A DNA stretch of 38,450 nucleotides from Bacteroidales bacterium. GTDB taxonomy: Bacteria > Bacteroidota > Bacteroidia > Bacteroidales > UBA932. The DNA is taken from contig JAILIM010000036.1 of the NCBI GenBank assembly GCA_024695285.1, positions 1 through 38,450 on the forward strand. The letters run 5' to 3'. A program made the translations under genes and the position numbers. Shown one piece after another: positions 14,662-23,412 of this stretch (its first letter is position 1; the number at the start of each line of letters is the position of its first letter). A model generated the notes under the pieces. That model saw only the letters and a program-made list of their open reading frames with translations, did not search any database and was not told the origin of the DNA.

Positions 14662-16833
14662 ATGAAAAAATATCTGATCGGCATTTGTGCCGTGTTTGCG
14701 CTTATGGCTTGTGGTAAGCACGATGAGGGTTCCGGATATATCGGACCCTCCGAAATAAAAATCGAAGACGGGGTTATGACCCCTGAGGTGCTTCTGTCCC
14801 TCGGTCGGCTGAGCGATCCCCAGTTCAGTCCGGACGGCAGCCTGATTCTCTATGGCGTGTCATGGACCGACATTGCCGCCAACCGCAGTTGCCGCAACCT
14901 GTGGCTCTGCAAGCCGGACGGCTCCGGCAGCGAGCAGCTGACACGCTATGCAAAGAGCGTCAGCAACGCCCGCTGGTCGCTGGACGGGAAGAGCATCTTC
15001 TTCATCCAGGGCGGACAGATATGGAAAGCGCCTTTCCTCGGCGGCAAGCTGGGCAAGAAAGAATGCCTGAGCGATGTGCCGGCAGGAATAAGCGAGTTCA
15101 AGCTTTCCCCCGACCAGAGCAAGATCATCTACATTTCCAGCATAAAGAACAAGGCCCTCGTCCAGCCTGCCGACACCGATCCGGCCCTCGACAAGGCGCA
15201 GGCATATGCGACCGAGGACCTTATGTACCGCCACTGGGACCACTGGGTAACTGAAACTCCACGCAGCTATGTGGCTCCTCTGGGAGAGGGGATTATCACC
15301 CCGGATAAGTCCACCGACCTGCTTGGCGACGAGCCTTATGAGCTGCCGACCGAGCCTTTCGGCGGCATCGAGCAGCTCGACTGGAGTCCGGACGGCCGCT
15401 ACATCGCATATTCCTGCCGCAAACTGACCGGCAAGCAGTATGCGTTCAGCACCAACACCGGCATCTATGTGTATGATACACAGAGCGGTGCGACGCTGCC
15501 CGTGAAGACGGACGGCGGCTATGACACCGATCCCGTGTGGAGCGAAGACGGAGCCCACCTTGCGTGGATTTCAATGCGCCGCGACGGCTATGAGGCTGAT
15601 GCGCAGAGGATTCTGGTGTGCGATGTCGCATCCGGCGAAGAGCTCTCTTTCAGCGGCATCAGGCAGTTGGCGGCCGCCCTCGACCGCGACGCCTCCGGCC
15701 TTGCCTGGCACGACGGGGAAATCTGGTTCAACGCCCTCATCGACGGCATACAGGCCATATTCAAGGTCTCGCTCGCGGATGAACTGACCCGCATCACCCC
15801 TGCCGACTGGCCCTATGATTTCTTCACTCCCTTCGGGTGGGACGGCGACCGCCTTCTGACCAGCTTCTACTCGCTGCAGTTCCCGCTCGAGCTCGTGGCC
15901 GTGGAGCCTTCCCGTGAGGCCTTCGGCAACCTGACTTCGACCAACGCCGCCATTTTCGATCAGCTCGAAGAGCCCTCTTTCGAAAGCGTGTATGTGGAGA
16001 CCGTGGACGGAAAGCAGATGCAGTGCTGGGTGCTCTACCCGCCGGAATTCGACCGAAGCAAGGTCTATCCCGCCATTGAAATCGTGCTCGGAGGCCCGCA
16101 GGGCACCAATTCCCAGGACTGGAGCTACAGGTGGTGCTACCGCCTGATGGCCCAGCAGGGCTACATCGTGATCATGCCCAACCGTCGCGGCACTACCGCC
16201 TTCGGCCAGGAATGGAAGGAGCAGATCAGCGGCGACTACTGCGGGCTCAACATGCAGGATTACCTCAGCGCCGGACGCTATATCAAGAGCCAGCCCTATG
16301 TGGGCAAGCTGGCCTGCGTGGGCGCATCATACGGCGGTTATTCTGCATATATGCTGGAAGGCCTCCACGGCGACCTCTACGATTGCTTCATAGCCCACGC
16401 CGGCATCTTCGACGAGGCGCAGCTGTGGTTCACCACGGAAGAAATGTGGTTCGCCAACTGGGACAACGGCGGCCTGACCGAGTACGCATTCCAGCCCGGA
16501 CAGCAGGGCCCCGCCGGTGACGGTGTCACCTTTGGCGGAATGCAGCAGGCCGGCGCCCCTTATGCATCCACTCCCAAGGCCCGCAGGCATTATGCCAACG
16601 CTCCCGTGACCATGGTCACCAAGTGGCACACTCCTATCCTGTGCATCCACGGAATGATGGACTACCGTATCCCGTACGAGCAGGGCATGGCCGCTTTCAA
16701 CGCCGCCCAGATGATGGGGGTGCCCAGCAAGCTTGTGGTGTTCCCGGAGGAGAACCACTGGATTCTCCAGCCGCAGAACGCCCTCTTCTGGCACCGTACC
16801 TTCTTCGACTGGCTTTCCCGCTGGATGTCCTGA
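14662..16833 (+). CDS. S9 family (prolyl oligopeptidase/DPP-like) serine peptidase lipoprotein
   Basis: The protein is 723 residues with a lipoprotein signal MKKYLIGICAVFALMACGKH (lipobox LMAC). An N-terminal beta-propeller with repeated WD-like strands (SDPQFSPDGSLILYG; LDWSPDGRYIAYSC; VWSEDGAHLAWIS) precedes an alpha/beta-hydrolase domain. The catalytic triad is visible: Ser556 in GASYGGYSAY, Asp667 in GMMDYRIPYEQG, His699 in PEENHWI. It should trim peptides from the N-terminus or act as an oligopeptidase in the periplasm. It begins 21 nt after the DUF2207 stop with no promoter box, so it probably belongs to the same transcript. Confidence 0.93.
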   Translation: MKKYLIGICAVFALMACGKHDEGSGYIGPSEIKIEDGVMTPEVLLSLGRLSDPQFSPDGSLILYGVSWTDIAANRSCRNLWLCKPDGSGSEQLTRYAKSVSNARWSLDGKSIFFIQGGQIWKAPFLGGKLGKKECLSDVPAGISEFKLSPDQSKIIYISSIKNKALVQPADTDPALDKAQAYATEDLMYRHWDHWVTETPRSYVAPLGEGIITPDKSTDLLGDEPYELPTEPFGGIEQLDWSPDGRYIAYSCRKLTGKQYAFSTNTGIYVYDTQSGATLPVKTDGGYDTDPVWSEDGAHLAWISMRRDGYEADAQRILVCDVASGEELSFSGIRQLAAALDRDASGLAWHDGEIWFNALIDGIQAIFKVSLADELTRITPADWPYDFFTPFGWDGDRLLTSFYSLQFPLELVAVEPSREAFGNLTSTNAAIFDQLEEPSFESVYVETVDGKQMQCWVLYPPEFDRSKVYPAIEIVLGGPQGTNSQDWSYRWCYRLMAQQGYIVIMPNRRGTTAFGQEWKEQISGDYCGLNMQDYLSAGRYIKSQPYVGKLACVGASYGGYSAYMLEGLHGDLYDCFIAHAGIFDEAQLWFTTEEMWFANWDNGGLTEYAFQPGQQGPAGDGVTFGGMQQAGAPYASTPKARRHYANAPVTMVTKWHTPILCIHGMMDYRIPYEQGMAAFNAAQMMGVPSKLVVFPEENHWILQPQNALFWHRTFFDWLSRWMS

Positions 16834-16838
16834 TCCCC

Positions 16839-16865
16839 TGTCATCCTGAACGAAGTGAAGGATCT
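16839..16865 (+). repeat. Dispersed 27-nt repeat (HPERSEGS-type), overlapping a start codon
   Basis: TCATCCTGAACGAAGTGAAG followed by GATCT matches a short imperfect palindrome that is scattered through many unrelated bacterial genomes. When translated in one frame it gives the well-known artefact peptide HPERSEGS, which is seen here in a false ORF. It lies between the peptidase stop and the E1-like gene and contains that gene's GTG start at 16855. Confidence 0.65.
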
Positions 16866-17592
16866 AACCCCCTGGAAACAACGTACCGGGTTGCTCCTGG
16901 GCGCTGACGGCCTCGCCCGGCTGGAGGTGGCCCGCGTGGTAGTGGTCGGCCTCGGCGGCGTGGGTGCCATGGCCGCCGAGATGCTGGTGCGTGCCGGAGT
17001 GGGGGAATTGGTGATTGTGGATGCCGACACTGTGGGAGTGACCAATATCAACCGGCAGATTCCCGCGCTGCATTCCACCGTGGGCCGCAGCAAGTGTTCG
17101 GTAATGCGTGAACGCCTGCTGGATATCAACCCAGGACTTAAGTTGCGCTGTATAGAGGAGTTTCTGGACGAGAAGGGGATTCCGGCGGTGCTGGACGGGA
17201 TTGATCCGGACTGCGTGGTAGATGCCATAGACACCCTGAGCCCCAAGATTGCCCTTATCCAGTATTGCCTGGGGCGCGGCCTTTTCCTCGTCAGCTCGAT
17301 GGGCAGCGGCTCGAAGCTGGACGCCACCAAGGTGCGCGTCGCCGACATATCGGAGACTTTTCAGTGCCCGCTGGCCCACATGCTGCGCAAGCGCCTCCAC
17401 AAACTCGGCATAACGACCGGCTTCCGCGCCGTGTTTTCGACCGAGCGCCCGGACCGCTCTTCGGTGGTGCTGGAAGAAAGCCGCAACAAGAAGTCGCAGA
17501 CCGGCACAATTGCCTATTTGCCGGCGGTTTTCGGTTGCGTGTGCGCGCAGGCTGTGGTAGAACATATTGTCAGTGTGGAAGATAATTTGTAA
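16855..17592 (+). CDS. tcdA: tRNA threonylcarbamoyladenosine dehydratase (TcdA/CsdL-like, ThiF family)
   Basis: The protein is 245 residues, an E1-like adenylating enzyme expected to cyclise t6A37 of tRNAs to ct6A using ATP. The N-terminus WKQRTGLLLGADGLARLE is characteristic, followed by the nucleotide-binding VVVVGLGGVGAMAAEML, VDADTVGVTNINRQIPAL with the Arg/Gln of the adenylation site, and DAIDTLSPKIALI. The C-terminal helical part ends with GCVCAQAVVEHIV. The only fitting start is GTG 16855, which lies inside the dispersed repeat. A ThiF/MoeB role is less likely given the close TcdA-like N-terminus and lack of a rhodanese domain or Zn-binding Cys pairs. Confidence 0.87.
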   Translation: MKDLTPWKQRTGLLLGADGLARLEVARVVVVGLGGVGAMAAEMLVRAGVGELVIVDADTVGVTNINRQIPALHSTVGRSKCSVMRERLLDINPGLKLRCIEEFLDEKGIPAVLDGIDPDCVVDAIDTLSPKIALIQYCLGRGLFLVSSMGSGSKLDATKVRVADISETFQCPLAHMLRKRLHKLGITTGFRAVFSTERPDRSSVVLEESRNKKSQTGTIAYLPAVFGCVCAQAVVEHIVSVEDNL

Positions 17593-17597
17593 CTTTG
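17590..17597 (+). promoter_or_regulatory. -7 box for the gene at 17604
   Basis: TAACTTTG, a full TAnnTTTG match, overlaps the tcdA stop codon and lies 6 nt before the ATG at 17604. It excludes the TTG start at 17595. Confidence 0.6.
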
Positions 17598-17603
17598 CAG
17601 GCT

Positions 17604-18719
17604 ATGTACACGATAGAAGAAGTCAAATCCAGTAGCCAGTTGAAGAAGTTCGTGCGTTTTCCGGACGAACTATACCGCAACTGCGCCCAGTATGTGCCTG
17701 CACTCCACTCGGACCAGATACACATGCTGACCAAGTCGCCCAGCCTTAAGTATTGCACCAGCAAGCTCTGGCTGGCCATGGACGGAGACAAGGTCGTCGG
17801 CAGGATATGCGCGATGATCAATCCCCGTTTCAACGAGCGCTATTCCCGCAAGAGCGTGCGTTTTGGCTGGTTTGACTGCATCAATGACCTGGAAGCGGCC
17901 CGTCTTCTTGTCGACACTGCTGCGCAGTGGGGAAAGGAGCAGGGAATGGAAGAGATCCACGGTCCCCTCAGCTACAATACCCTCGGCAAGCAGGGCATGC
18001 TGGTGGAAGGCTTTGAGAATATCCCGCCCTTCAACTGCCTGTACAATTTCCCGTACTACAACGACCTGATTATCGCCCTCGGCTTCGAGAAGGAATGCGA
18101 CTGGCTGCAGTACAAGATGGTTGCCAACCACGGCGTGCCGGAGAAGGCCCGCAGGGTGGCAAAACTGGTCGAGGAGCGTTACAACCTCCATTTCGGAAGC
18201 CTCGACAAGCTGAAGAAAGACAAGGAGTTGGTGCGACATTTCTTCCACGTCTATTCCGACAGCTTCTCCCAGACCGTGTACAATTTCATTCCTTTCACTG
18301 AGGAGGAAATCGAGGAGGAGGCGCGTATATCCATGCGCTTTATTTCCGACAAGGCAAGCTGTCTGCTGCTTGACGAGCACGATGAAATCGTGGCTTTCGG
18401 CATATCCTTCCCGAGTATTTCAAAGGCCCTGCAGAAGGCAAAGGGGCGTCTTTTCCCCTTCGGGTGGATTTATCTCCTCAAGGCCCTGAACGACTACGAG
18501 ACCACCGACCTTATGATCAACGGTGCCGTTCCCGAGTGGCAGAACAAGGGCGTCTCTGCGGTCTATTACAAGGAGATGGCCGACAAGGCTGCCCGCATCG
18601 GCAACAGGTGGGCTATTTCCAATCCACAGATAGAATCCAACAGCGCCGTGAACATCTGGAACAGTTACGAGCACGAGCCGTTCATGCGCCGCCGCTGCTA
18701 TATTAAAAAAATCGCTTAA
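17604..18719 (+). CDS. GNAT-fold N-acetyltransferase-like protein
   Basis: The protein is 371 residues with no signal peptide. It is of a type common in Bacteroidota that is usually annotated as an N-acetyltransferase-like or hypothetical protein. Visible features are MYTIEEVKSSSQLKKFVRFP, the strand KLWLAMDGDKVVGRICAMI, GPLSYNTLGKQGMLVEGFEN, and NIWNSYEHEPFMRRRCYIK at the end, resembling the closing strand of GNAT folds. Two GNAT-like halves are plausible. The substrate is unknown. It precedes prfA by 3 nt, so the two share a transcript from the promoter at 17590. Confidence 0.75.
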   Translation: MYTIEEVKSSSQLKKFVRFPDELYRNCAQYVPALHSDQIHMLTKSPSLKYCTSKLWLAMDGDKVVGRICAMINPRFNERYSRKSVRFGWFDCINDLEAARLLVDTAAQWGKEQGMEEIHGPLSYNTLGKQGMLVEGFENIPPFNCLYNFPYYNDLIIALGFEKECDWLQYKMVANHGVPEKARRVAKLVEERYNLHFGSLDKLKKDKELVRHFFHVYSDSFSQTVYNFIPFTEEEIEEEARISMRFISDKASCLLLDEHDEIVAFGISFPSISKALQKAKGRLFPFGWIYLLKALNDYETTDLMINGAVPEWQNKGVSAVYYKEMADKAARIGNRWAISNPQIESNSAVNIWNSYEHEPFMRRRCYIKKIA

Positions 18720-18722
18720 GCT

Positions 18723-19808
18723 ATGGCTGAGAATACATTGCTTGAAAAGGTGCTTTCCCTCGAAGGAAAGTTCAAATCCATACAGGACCAGCTGTCGGAC
18801 CCTTCCGTGATGTCCGACATGAAGAAATATGTCCAGCTCAACAAGGACTACAAGGAGCTCGAGCCCATCATCCAGAAAGGCCACGAGTATGAGAAGGTCG
18901 TCAGCGACCTGCAGTCGGCGAAAGACATTTTCCTGAATGAGAAGGACGACGAGCTGCGGGAGATGGCCCGCGAGGAAATCGCCGAGCTGGAGCCGCGTAT
19001 TCCGGCCCTTGAGCAGGAAATCAAGCTCCTGCTGATTCCTGCCGATCCGGACGATTCGAAGAATGCTATCGTGGAGATTCGCGGCGGCACCGGCGGCGAC
19101 GAGGCTGCCATTTTTGCCGGCGACCTTTTCCGTATGTATCAGCATTTTGCGGAGTCCCGCGGCTGGAGGCTCGAGGTCACGGACCAGGCTCCCGGCACCT
19201 CCGGCGGTTTCAAGCAGATTGTGTTCAAGCTGAGCGGCGACGGCGTCTACGGCGTGATGAAGTACGAGTCGGGCGTGCACCGTGTGCAGCGTGTCCCGCA
19301 GACTGAGACGCAGGGCCGTATCCAGACTTCCGCGGCATCGGTGGCCGTGTTCCCTGAGGCCGGCGAGTTCGACGTGGACCTGAGCTGGGATGATATCCGC
19401 CTCGATCTTTTCTGTTCATCCGGTCCTGGCGGCCAGGGTGTGAACACCACTTATTCTGCTGTCCGTCTGACCCACATTCCTTCGGGGCTGGTTGTGCAGT
19501 GCCAGGAGGAGCGTTCCCAGCTGAAGAACAAGGACCGCGCTTTCGAGGAGCTCCGTACGCGTCTGTATAACCTTGAGCACCAGAAGTACCTGGACGGTAT
19601 CGCCGCCAAGCGCAAGACCATGGTGAGCACCGGCGACCGCAGCGCGAAGATCCGCACCTACAATTATCCTCAGGGTCGTGTGACCGACCACCGCATCAAC
19701 TGGAGTATGTACAATCTGCCCGTCTTTATGGATGGAGACATCCAGGAGTGCATCGACCAGCTTCAGATTGCCGAAAACGCCGAACGCCTCAAAGAGGCTG
19801 GAGAATAA
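18723..19808 (+). CDS. prfA: Peptide chain release factor 1
   Basis: The protein is 361 residues, the normal length for RF1, which ends translation at UAA and UAG. The N-terminal helical domain is followed by [19 protein letters not shown] sequence carrying the Pro-x-Thr stop-codon recognition motif of RF1 (RF2 has Ser-Pro-Phe), then the peptidyl-tRNA hydrolysis loop [14 protein letters not shown] with GGQ at 236-238. The C-terminal part ([20 protein letters not shown]) is also typical. The ATG follows the upstream gene by 3 nt. A large palindrome begins 7 nt after its stop. Confidence 0.97.
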   Translation: MAENTLLEKVLSLEGKFKSIQDQLSDPSVMSDMKKYVQLNKDYKELEPIIQKGHEYEKVVSDLQSAKDIFLNEKDDELREMAREEIAELEPRIPALEQEIKLLLIPADPDDSKNAIVEIRGGTGGDEAAIFAGDLFRMYQHFAESRGWRLEVTDQAPGTSGGFKQIVFKLSGDGVYGVMKYESGVHRVQRVPQTETQGRIQTSAASVAVFPEAGEFDVDLSWDDIRLDLFCSSGPGGQGVNTTYSAVRLTHIPSGLVVQCQEERSQLKNKDRAFEELRTRLYNLEHQKYLDGIAAKRKTMVSTGDRSAKIRTYNYPQGRVTDHRINWSMYNLPVFMDGDIQECIDQLQIAENAERLKEAGE

Positions 19809-19814
19809 TTTTCA

Positions 19815-19931
19815 TACGGTACGATATTCCGGTTGCTCCACCTTCGCTACGCTCGTCCCTCCCACTTCGTGGGCCCCTCCCATTCATAGGCCATGGGCGG
19901 CCACGTTACGCAACCGGAACATCGTACCGTA
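19815..19931. repeat. Large inverted repeat with 22-nt arms between convergent genes
   Basis: The arms are 19815-19836 and 19910-19931, pairing at 21 of 22 positions; the one mismatch becomes a U-G wobble in a minus-strand transcript. The 73-nt centre holds smaller hairpins, for example CCCAC/GTGGG with a TTC loop at 19861-19873, and CCCAT/ATGGG at 19880-19896. It lies between the stops of prfA and fabF. It may end transcription from both sides or be a dispersed palindromic repeat. Confidence 0.75.
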
Positions 19932-19935
19932 ACCC

Positions 19936-21183
19936 TTATTTTACTGGCCGGAAGGCGATGCAGGCGTTGTGACCTCCGAAACCGAATGAATCAGACAAGC
20001 CTAAGGTAAGGTTTGCCTGGGCGGCGTGGTTGGGGGTGTAGTCGAGGTCGCAGGCCGGGTCGGGGTTGTCGAGGTTGATGGTCGGGGGGATGATCCCGTT
20101 GCGGAGGGCGAGTATGGTCGCCACGGCTTCTGCGGCGCCGGCCGCTCCGAACATGTGCCCGTGCATTGATTTGGTGCTGCTGATGTGGATCTTGTAGGCG
20201 GCGTCGCCGAAGGCAATCTTGTAGGCTTCGGTTTCGGCCACGTCGTTCAGCTTTGTACCGGTGCCGTGGGCGTTGACGTAGACGCAGTCCTTCTCCGGGT
20301 CAAATCCTGCTTCCTTGAGCGCCAGGCTGATGCATTCGGCCTGAGTGGAGCCGTCAGGACGGGGGGCGGTTGCGTGGTAGGCGTCGCAGGTGCTGCCGTA
20401 GCCGACGATTTCGGCGTAGATTTTGGCACCGCGGGCTTTGGCGTGCTCGTATTCTTCAAGGATGATGACGCCGGAGCCGTCGGCCATGACGAAGCCGCCG
20501 CGGTCTGCGTTGAACGGCAGGCTGGCGTGCTTGGGGTCTTCGGCGCGGGTCAGGGCTCGGGCGTTGCCGAATGCGGCCGCTCCGATGGGGATGGCGCAGT
20601 GGTCGGTGCCGCCAGCGATGACGGCGTCGGAATAGCCGTGCTTGATGTTGCGGTAGGCCTCGCCGATGGAGTGGGTTGCAGTCGCGCATGCGGTCACGAT
20701 GTCGATGCAGGAGCCCTGTGCGCCGAATTTGATGGCTATCTGGCCGCCCGCCATGTCGGAGATCATCGTGGGGACGAAGAGGGGGGATATCCACTGGCCG
20801 CTGGGATCTTCTATCATCTTGCCGACCTCGCGCTGTATGGTCTGGAATCCACCGATTCCGGAACTGACGTAGGTGGAGAGCCTGCCGGGCTCGATGTTCT
20901 CGCCGGCGACCAGCCCCGAATCCTGCATGGCCTGGAATGCGGAGGCCATTGCGAAAACGGTGAAGGGATCCTGCTTGCGGATGAACGCCTTGTCCATTCC
21001 GTAGAGGGTCGGGTCGAAATTGCGGACCTTCCCCGCGATCTTGACGGGAAGGCCGTCAGTGGGGAATTCCGTTATATAATCGATGCCGCAAACTCCATTT
21101 ATCAGGCTGTCCCAGAAGGAGGGGACATCGTTGCCGATGCAGGACAGGACGCCAAGTCCGGTGACTACAACTCTTTTTTCCAT
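19936..21183 (-). CDS. fabF: 3-oxoacyl-[acyl-carrier-protein] synthase II (KAS II)
   Basis: The protein is 415 residues. It condenses malonyl-ACP with a growing acyl-ACP in fatty acid elongation in the cytoplasm. It starts [20 protein letters not shown]. The active-site Cys166 lies in [10 protein letters not shown], and the two catalytic His are in [12 protein letters not shown] and [15 protein letters not shown]. The C-terminal [16 protein letters not shown] is standard. The much longer frame to 21969 enters the opposite LytTR gene and is rejected. A promoter box lies at 21203-21210, back to back with that of the LytTR gene. Confidence 0.96.
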   Translation of the reverse strand: MEKRVVVTGLGVLSCIGNDVPSFWDSLINGVCGIDYITEFPTDGLPVKIAGKVRNFDPTLYGMDKAFIRKQDPFTVFAMASAFQAMQDSGLVAGENIEPGRLSTYVSSGIGGFQTIQREVGKMIEDPSGQWISPLFVPTMISDMAGGQIAIKFGAQGSCIDIVTACATATHSIGEAYRNIKHGYSDAVIAGGTDHCAIPIGAAAFGNARALTRAEDPKHASLPFNADRGGFVMADGSGVIILEEYEHAKARGAKIYAEIVGYGSTCDAYHATAPRPDGSTQAECISLALKEAGFDPEKDCVYVNAHGTGTKLNDVAETEAYKIAFGDAAYKIHISSTKSMHGHMFGAAGAAEAVATILALRNGIIPPTINLDNPDPACDLDYTPNHAAQANLTLGLSDSFGFGGHNACIAFRPVK

Positions 21184-21202
21184 AAGGTCATTTATTACGG
21201 TG

Positions 21203-21210
21203 CAAATATA
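21203..21210 (-). promoter_or_regulatory. fabF: -7 box for fabF
   Basis: The minus strand reads TATATTTG, a full match, 19 nt before the fabF ATG. It lies only 12 nt from the opposite-strand box, so the two promoters overlap in their -33 regions. Confidence 0.6.
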
Positions 21211-21222
21211 CAAACTTTTCAT

Positions 21223-21230
21223 TATATTTG
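21223..21230 (+). promoter_or_regulatory. -7 box for the LytTR gene
   Basis: TATATTTG, a full match, lies 7 nt before the ATG at 21238 and is back to back with the fabF promoter. Confidence 0.6.
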
Positions 21231-21237
21231 CGGAGAT

Positions 21238-22122
21238 ATGCACTCGCTTAGCGACCAGTTCCCCAGGGTTCTGCTTGGAAAACATCAGTTGGTGATGACC
21301 GTGCTTTTTGCGGCCTTCTTTTCGCTGGTATTCCTGCTTGTGAGCATACCCTTTTCGCACAACGCCTGGTTCAACCTGGGCCGCGGCGAGGCCTTCTGGT
21401 TCACCCTGGTTTTCTACGTGTTTTCGCTGGCTATCATATCGTTCAGCAAGGTCGGCCTTTACATGTTTCGTGAGGCTGAGAATTTCACCGTTTTCCACTA
21501 CGTGCTCTGGAACGCCGCGGAGATTATTCTGATAGCGGTGTTTTATTCCTTCTTCACCATCGAAGGCGACCGCTTCGGCATCATCGACCTCCACGACATG
21601 CAGTTCTGGCGCCTTTTCCTCAGCGCGGTCGTGTACGGCACGATTTCCCTCGGGGTGCCTTATGTGGTGTCTGCGATGTATTTCCTGCTTGAAGAGAAGG
21701 ACAATACTATACGCCTGATGAACTACGGTAACGTGGTCAGTGACGCCCCCATTTCCCCGAGCGAGGAGAAGCGTATCACCCTTTTCGACAATTCCGGCGT
21801 GCTGAAGTTCTCCATCAACTCCGAGAATCTGTATTTCATCGAATCCGACGACAATTACATCCAGGTGTGGTACACCGACAGCGTCGGCGAGATGAAGCGC
21901 TATATGCTCCGCTGCCGCCTCAAGACGGTGGAGGACAGCTTTTCCGGCAGTGACCTTCTGCGCTGCCACCGCAAGTACATAATCAACATCCGGAGGGTGC
22001 GTCTCCTTTCCTCCGGGCGCGACGGCTACAGCGTCGAGCTCGAGAGCGACGCGACCCCCCGCATTCCCGTGTCAAAAACTTACGAGCAGGCCGTGCTTGC
22101 CCGTTTCAATTCAAGAGTATAG
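21238..22122 (+). CDS. Membrane-anchored LytTR-type transcription regulator
   Basis: The protein is 294 residues. Four hydrophobic helices fill residues about 18-150 (for example VMTVLFAAFFSLVFLLV, FWFTLVFYVFSLAIISF, AAEIILIAVFYSFF, VVYGTISLGVPYVVSAMYFL). A cytoplasmic LytTR DNA-binding domain follows from about 190: LYFIESDDNYIQVWY, RCRLKTVEDSF, LLRCHRKYIINIRRVR and the final VELESDATPRIPVSKTYEQA. There is no receiver domain, so the signal is probably sensed by the membrane part. The start at 21238 follows a promoter box by 7 nt; the frame open to 20185 lies inside fabF. It heads a group with the DUF4293 and phosphorylase genes. Confidence 0.9.
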   Translation: MHSLSDQFPRVLLGKHQLVMTVLFAAFFSLVFLLVSIPFSHNAWFNLGRGEAFWFTLVFYVFSLAIISFSKVGLYMFREAENFTVFHYVLWNAAEIILIAVFYSFFTIEGDRFGIIDLHDMQFWRLFLSAVVYGTISLGVPYVVSAMYFLLEEKDNTIRLMNYGNVVSDAPISPSEEKRITLFDNSGVLKFSINSENLYFIESDDNYIQVWYTDSVGEMKRYMLRCRLKTVEDSFSGSDLLRCHRKYIINIRRVRLLSSGRDGYSVELESDATPRIPVSKTYEQAVLARFNSRV

Positions 22123-22124
22123 TT

Positions 22125-22529
22125 ATGTGGCAGAGAGTACAGACACTTTATCTTGCAATTTCCACGGCGCTCATCGCTGCGTTGTTTTTCTGCAACAAGG
22201 CGGGCGACATCAGTTTCGTTGCATACTGGCCCTACCTTGTGCTGCTTATAGTGATCACGCTCCTGAACGTGCTGGCTCTGACCACCTGGAAGTTCCGTGT
22301 GTTCCAGGTCCGCACCACCGTTCTCGCCGCGCTGATCACCCTCGGCCTGCAGGCCTGGCTGGTGGTGGATTTCATAGTGACCGGCAACGATCCGCTGTTC
22401 CACGTCACCGCCATCTTCCCGCTGGTAGCCATTATCCTGGACGTGCTCGCCGCACGTGGCATCTGGGCTGACGAACTTATGGTCCGCAGCTCCAGCCGGC
22501 TCCGTTCATCCAAACGTAAGAAACACTAA
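22125..22529 (+). CDS. DUF4293 family membrane protein
   Basis: The protein is 134 residues with four predicted helices: LYLAISTALIAALFFC, YWPYLVLLIVITLLNVLAL, TVLAALITLGLQAWLVVDFIV, and TAIFPLVAIILDVLAARGI. The start MWQRVQTLYLAIST and the end RGIWADELMVRSSSRLRSS match DUF4293 proteins found across Bacteroidota. The function is unknown. It begins 2 nt after the LytTR stop and the phosphorylase starts 13 nt after it, so all three are probably one transcript. Confidence 0.88.
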   Translation: MWQRVQTLYLAISTALIAALFFCNKAGDISFVAYWPYLVLLIVITLLNVLALTTWKFRVFQVRTTVLAALITLGLQAWLVVDFIVTGNDPLFHVTAIFPLVAIILDVLAARGIWADELMVRSSSRLRSSKRKKH

Positions 22530-22542
22530 AATTCATGCAGTT

Positions 22543-23412
22543 ATGCGTATTCCTGAATCAGAACTCATCATCAACGGCGACGGCTCCGCTTTCCACATCC
22601 ACATCCGTCCCGAACAGTTGGCCGACACCGTCATCCTCGTGGGAGATCCCGGCAGGGTGGCCATGGTCAAGTCTTATTTCAGCTCCATCGAGTGCGAAAA
22701 CGCCTCCCGTGAATTCGTATGGGCCACCGGCCTCTACAACGGCAAGCGCGTGACCGTGCTCTCCACCGGTATCGGCACCGACAACATCGATATCGTGATG
22801 ACCGAACTTGACGCCCTCGCAAACGTCGATTTCGAGACCCGCGAGGTCAAGCCCGAGCACAGGACGCTCAACATCCTCCGCATCGGTACCTGCGGCGCCA
22901 TCCAGCCGGAAATTCCCCTCGGCGCGTTCATTTTCTCCCACATTTCCGTAGGCTGCGACGGCCTGCTGAACTGGTACGAGAACCGCGACAGCGTGGCGCT
23001 TCTCGATTTCGAAGAGGCCTTCAAGGAGCATGTCCACTGGGACAAGCATCTTCCCGATCCCTATTTCGTGCGTGCAGGTCAGCCGGTCATCGACCGTTTC
23101 ATTGACTGTACGGTCAAGGGTATGACCATCTCTGCATCCGGCTTCTACGGCCCTCAGGGACGCGTCGTGCGCCAGGGCCTCGCAATGCCCAACATGCTTG
23201 AGGATTTCGAGACCTTCGAATTCAAGGGTTACAAGATCACCAATTTCGAGATGGAAGGCTCGGCGCTTGCCGGAATGGCAGCCAAGCTCGGCCATAACGC
23301 CGGCACGGTCTGCTGCGCCATAGCCCACCGCTATCTCAAGGACGCCAACACCGACTACAAGCCCCGCGTGGCGGAACTCGTGCAGCTCGCCCTCGACAGG
23401 ATGACACGTTAA
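22543..23412 (+). CDS. Nucleoside phosphorylase (PNP/UDP family, probably uridine phosphorylase-like)
   Basis: The protein is 289 residues. It should split nucleosides with phosphate into base and ribose-1-phosphate in the cytoplasm. Family marks are LVGDPGRVAMVKSYF (phosphate-binding Gly-Asp), STGIGTDNIDIVMTELDAL, RIGTCGAIQPEIPLGA, and NFEMEGSALAGMA (ribose-binding Glu-Met-Glu). The base specificity cannot be fixed from the sequence; the organisation is closer to uridine phosphorylase-like members than to trimeric purine enzymes. The ATG at 22543 was chosen because the longer frame to 22456 overlaps the upstream gene. Its stop overlaps that of the facing Clp_N gene within TTAA. Confidence 0.88.
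   Translation: MRIPESELIINGDGSAFHIHIRPEQLADTVILVGDPGRVAMVKSYFSSIECENASREFVWATGLYNGKRVTVLSTGIGTDNIDIVMTELDALANVDFETREVKPEHRTLNILRIGTCGAIQPEIPLGAFIFSHISVGCDGLLNWYENRDSVALLDFEEAFKEHVHWDKHLPDPYFVRAGQPVIDRFIDCTVKGMTISASGFYGPQGRVVRQGLAMPNMLEDFETFEFKGYKITNFEMEGSALAGMAAKLGHNAGTVCCAIAHRYLKDANTDYKPRVAELVQLALDRMTR

Noticed and set aside
16623..16907. Frame containing the peptide HPERSEGS
   Set aside because: This peptide is a known artefact of translating a dispersed DNA repeat; the frame also overlaps the real peptidase and E1-like genes.
20185..21237. Long N-terminal extension of the LytTR gene
   Set aside because: It is the antisense of fabF, and a promoter box lies just before the ATG at 21238.
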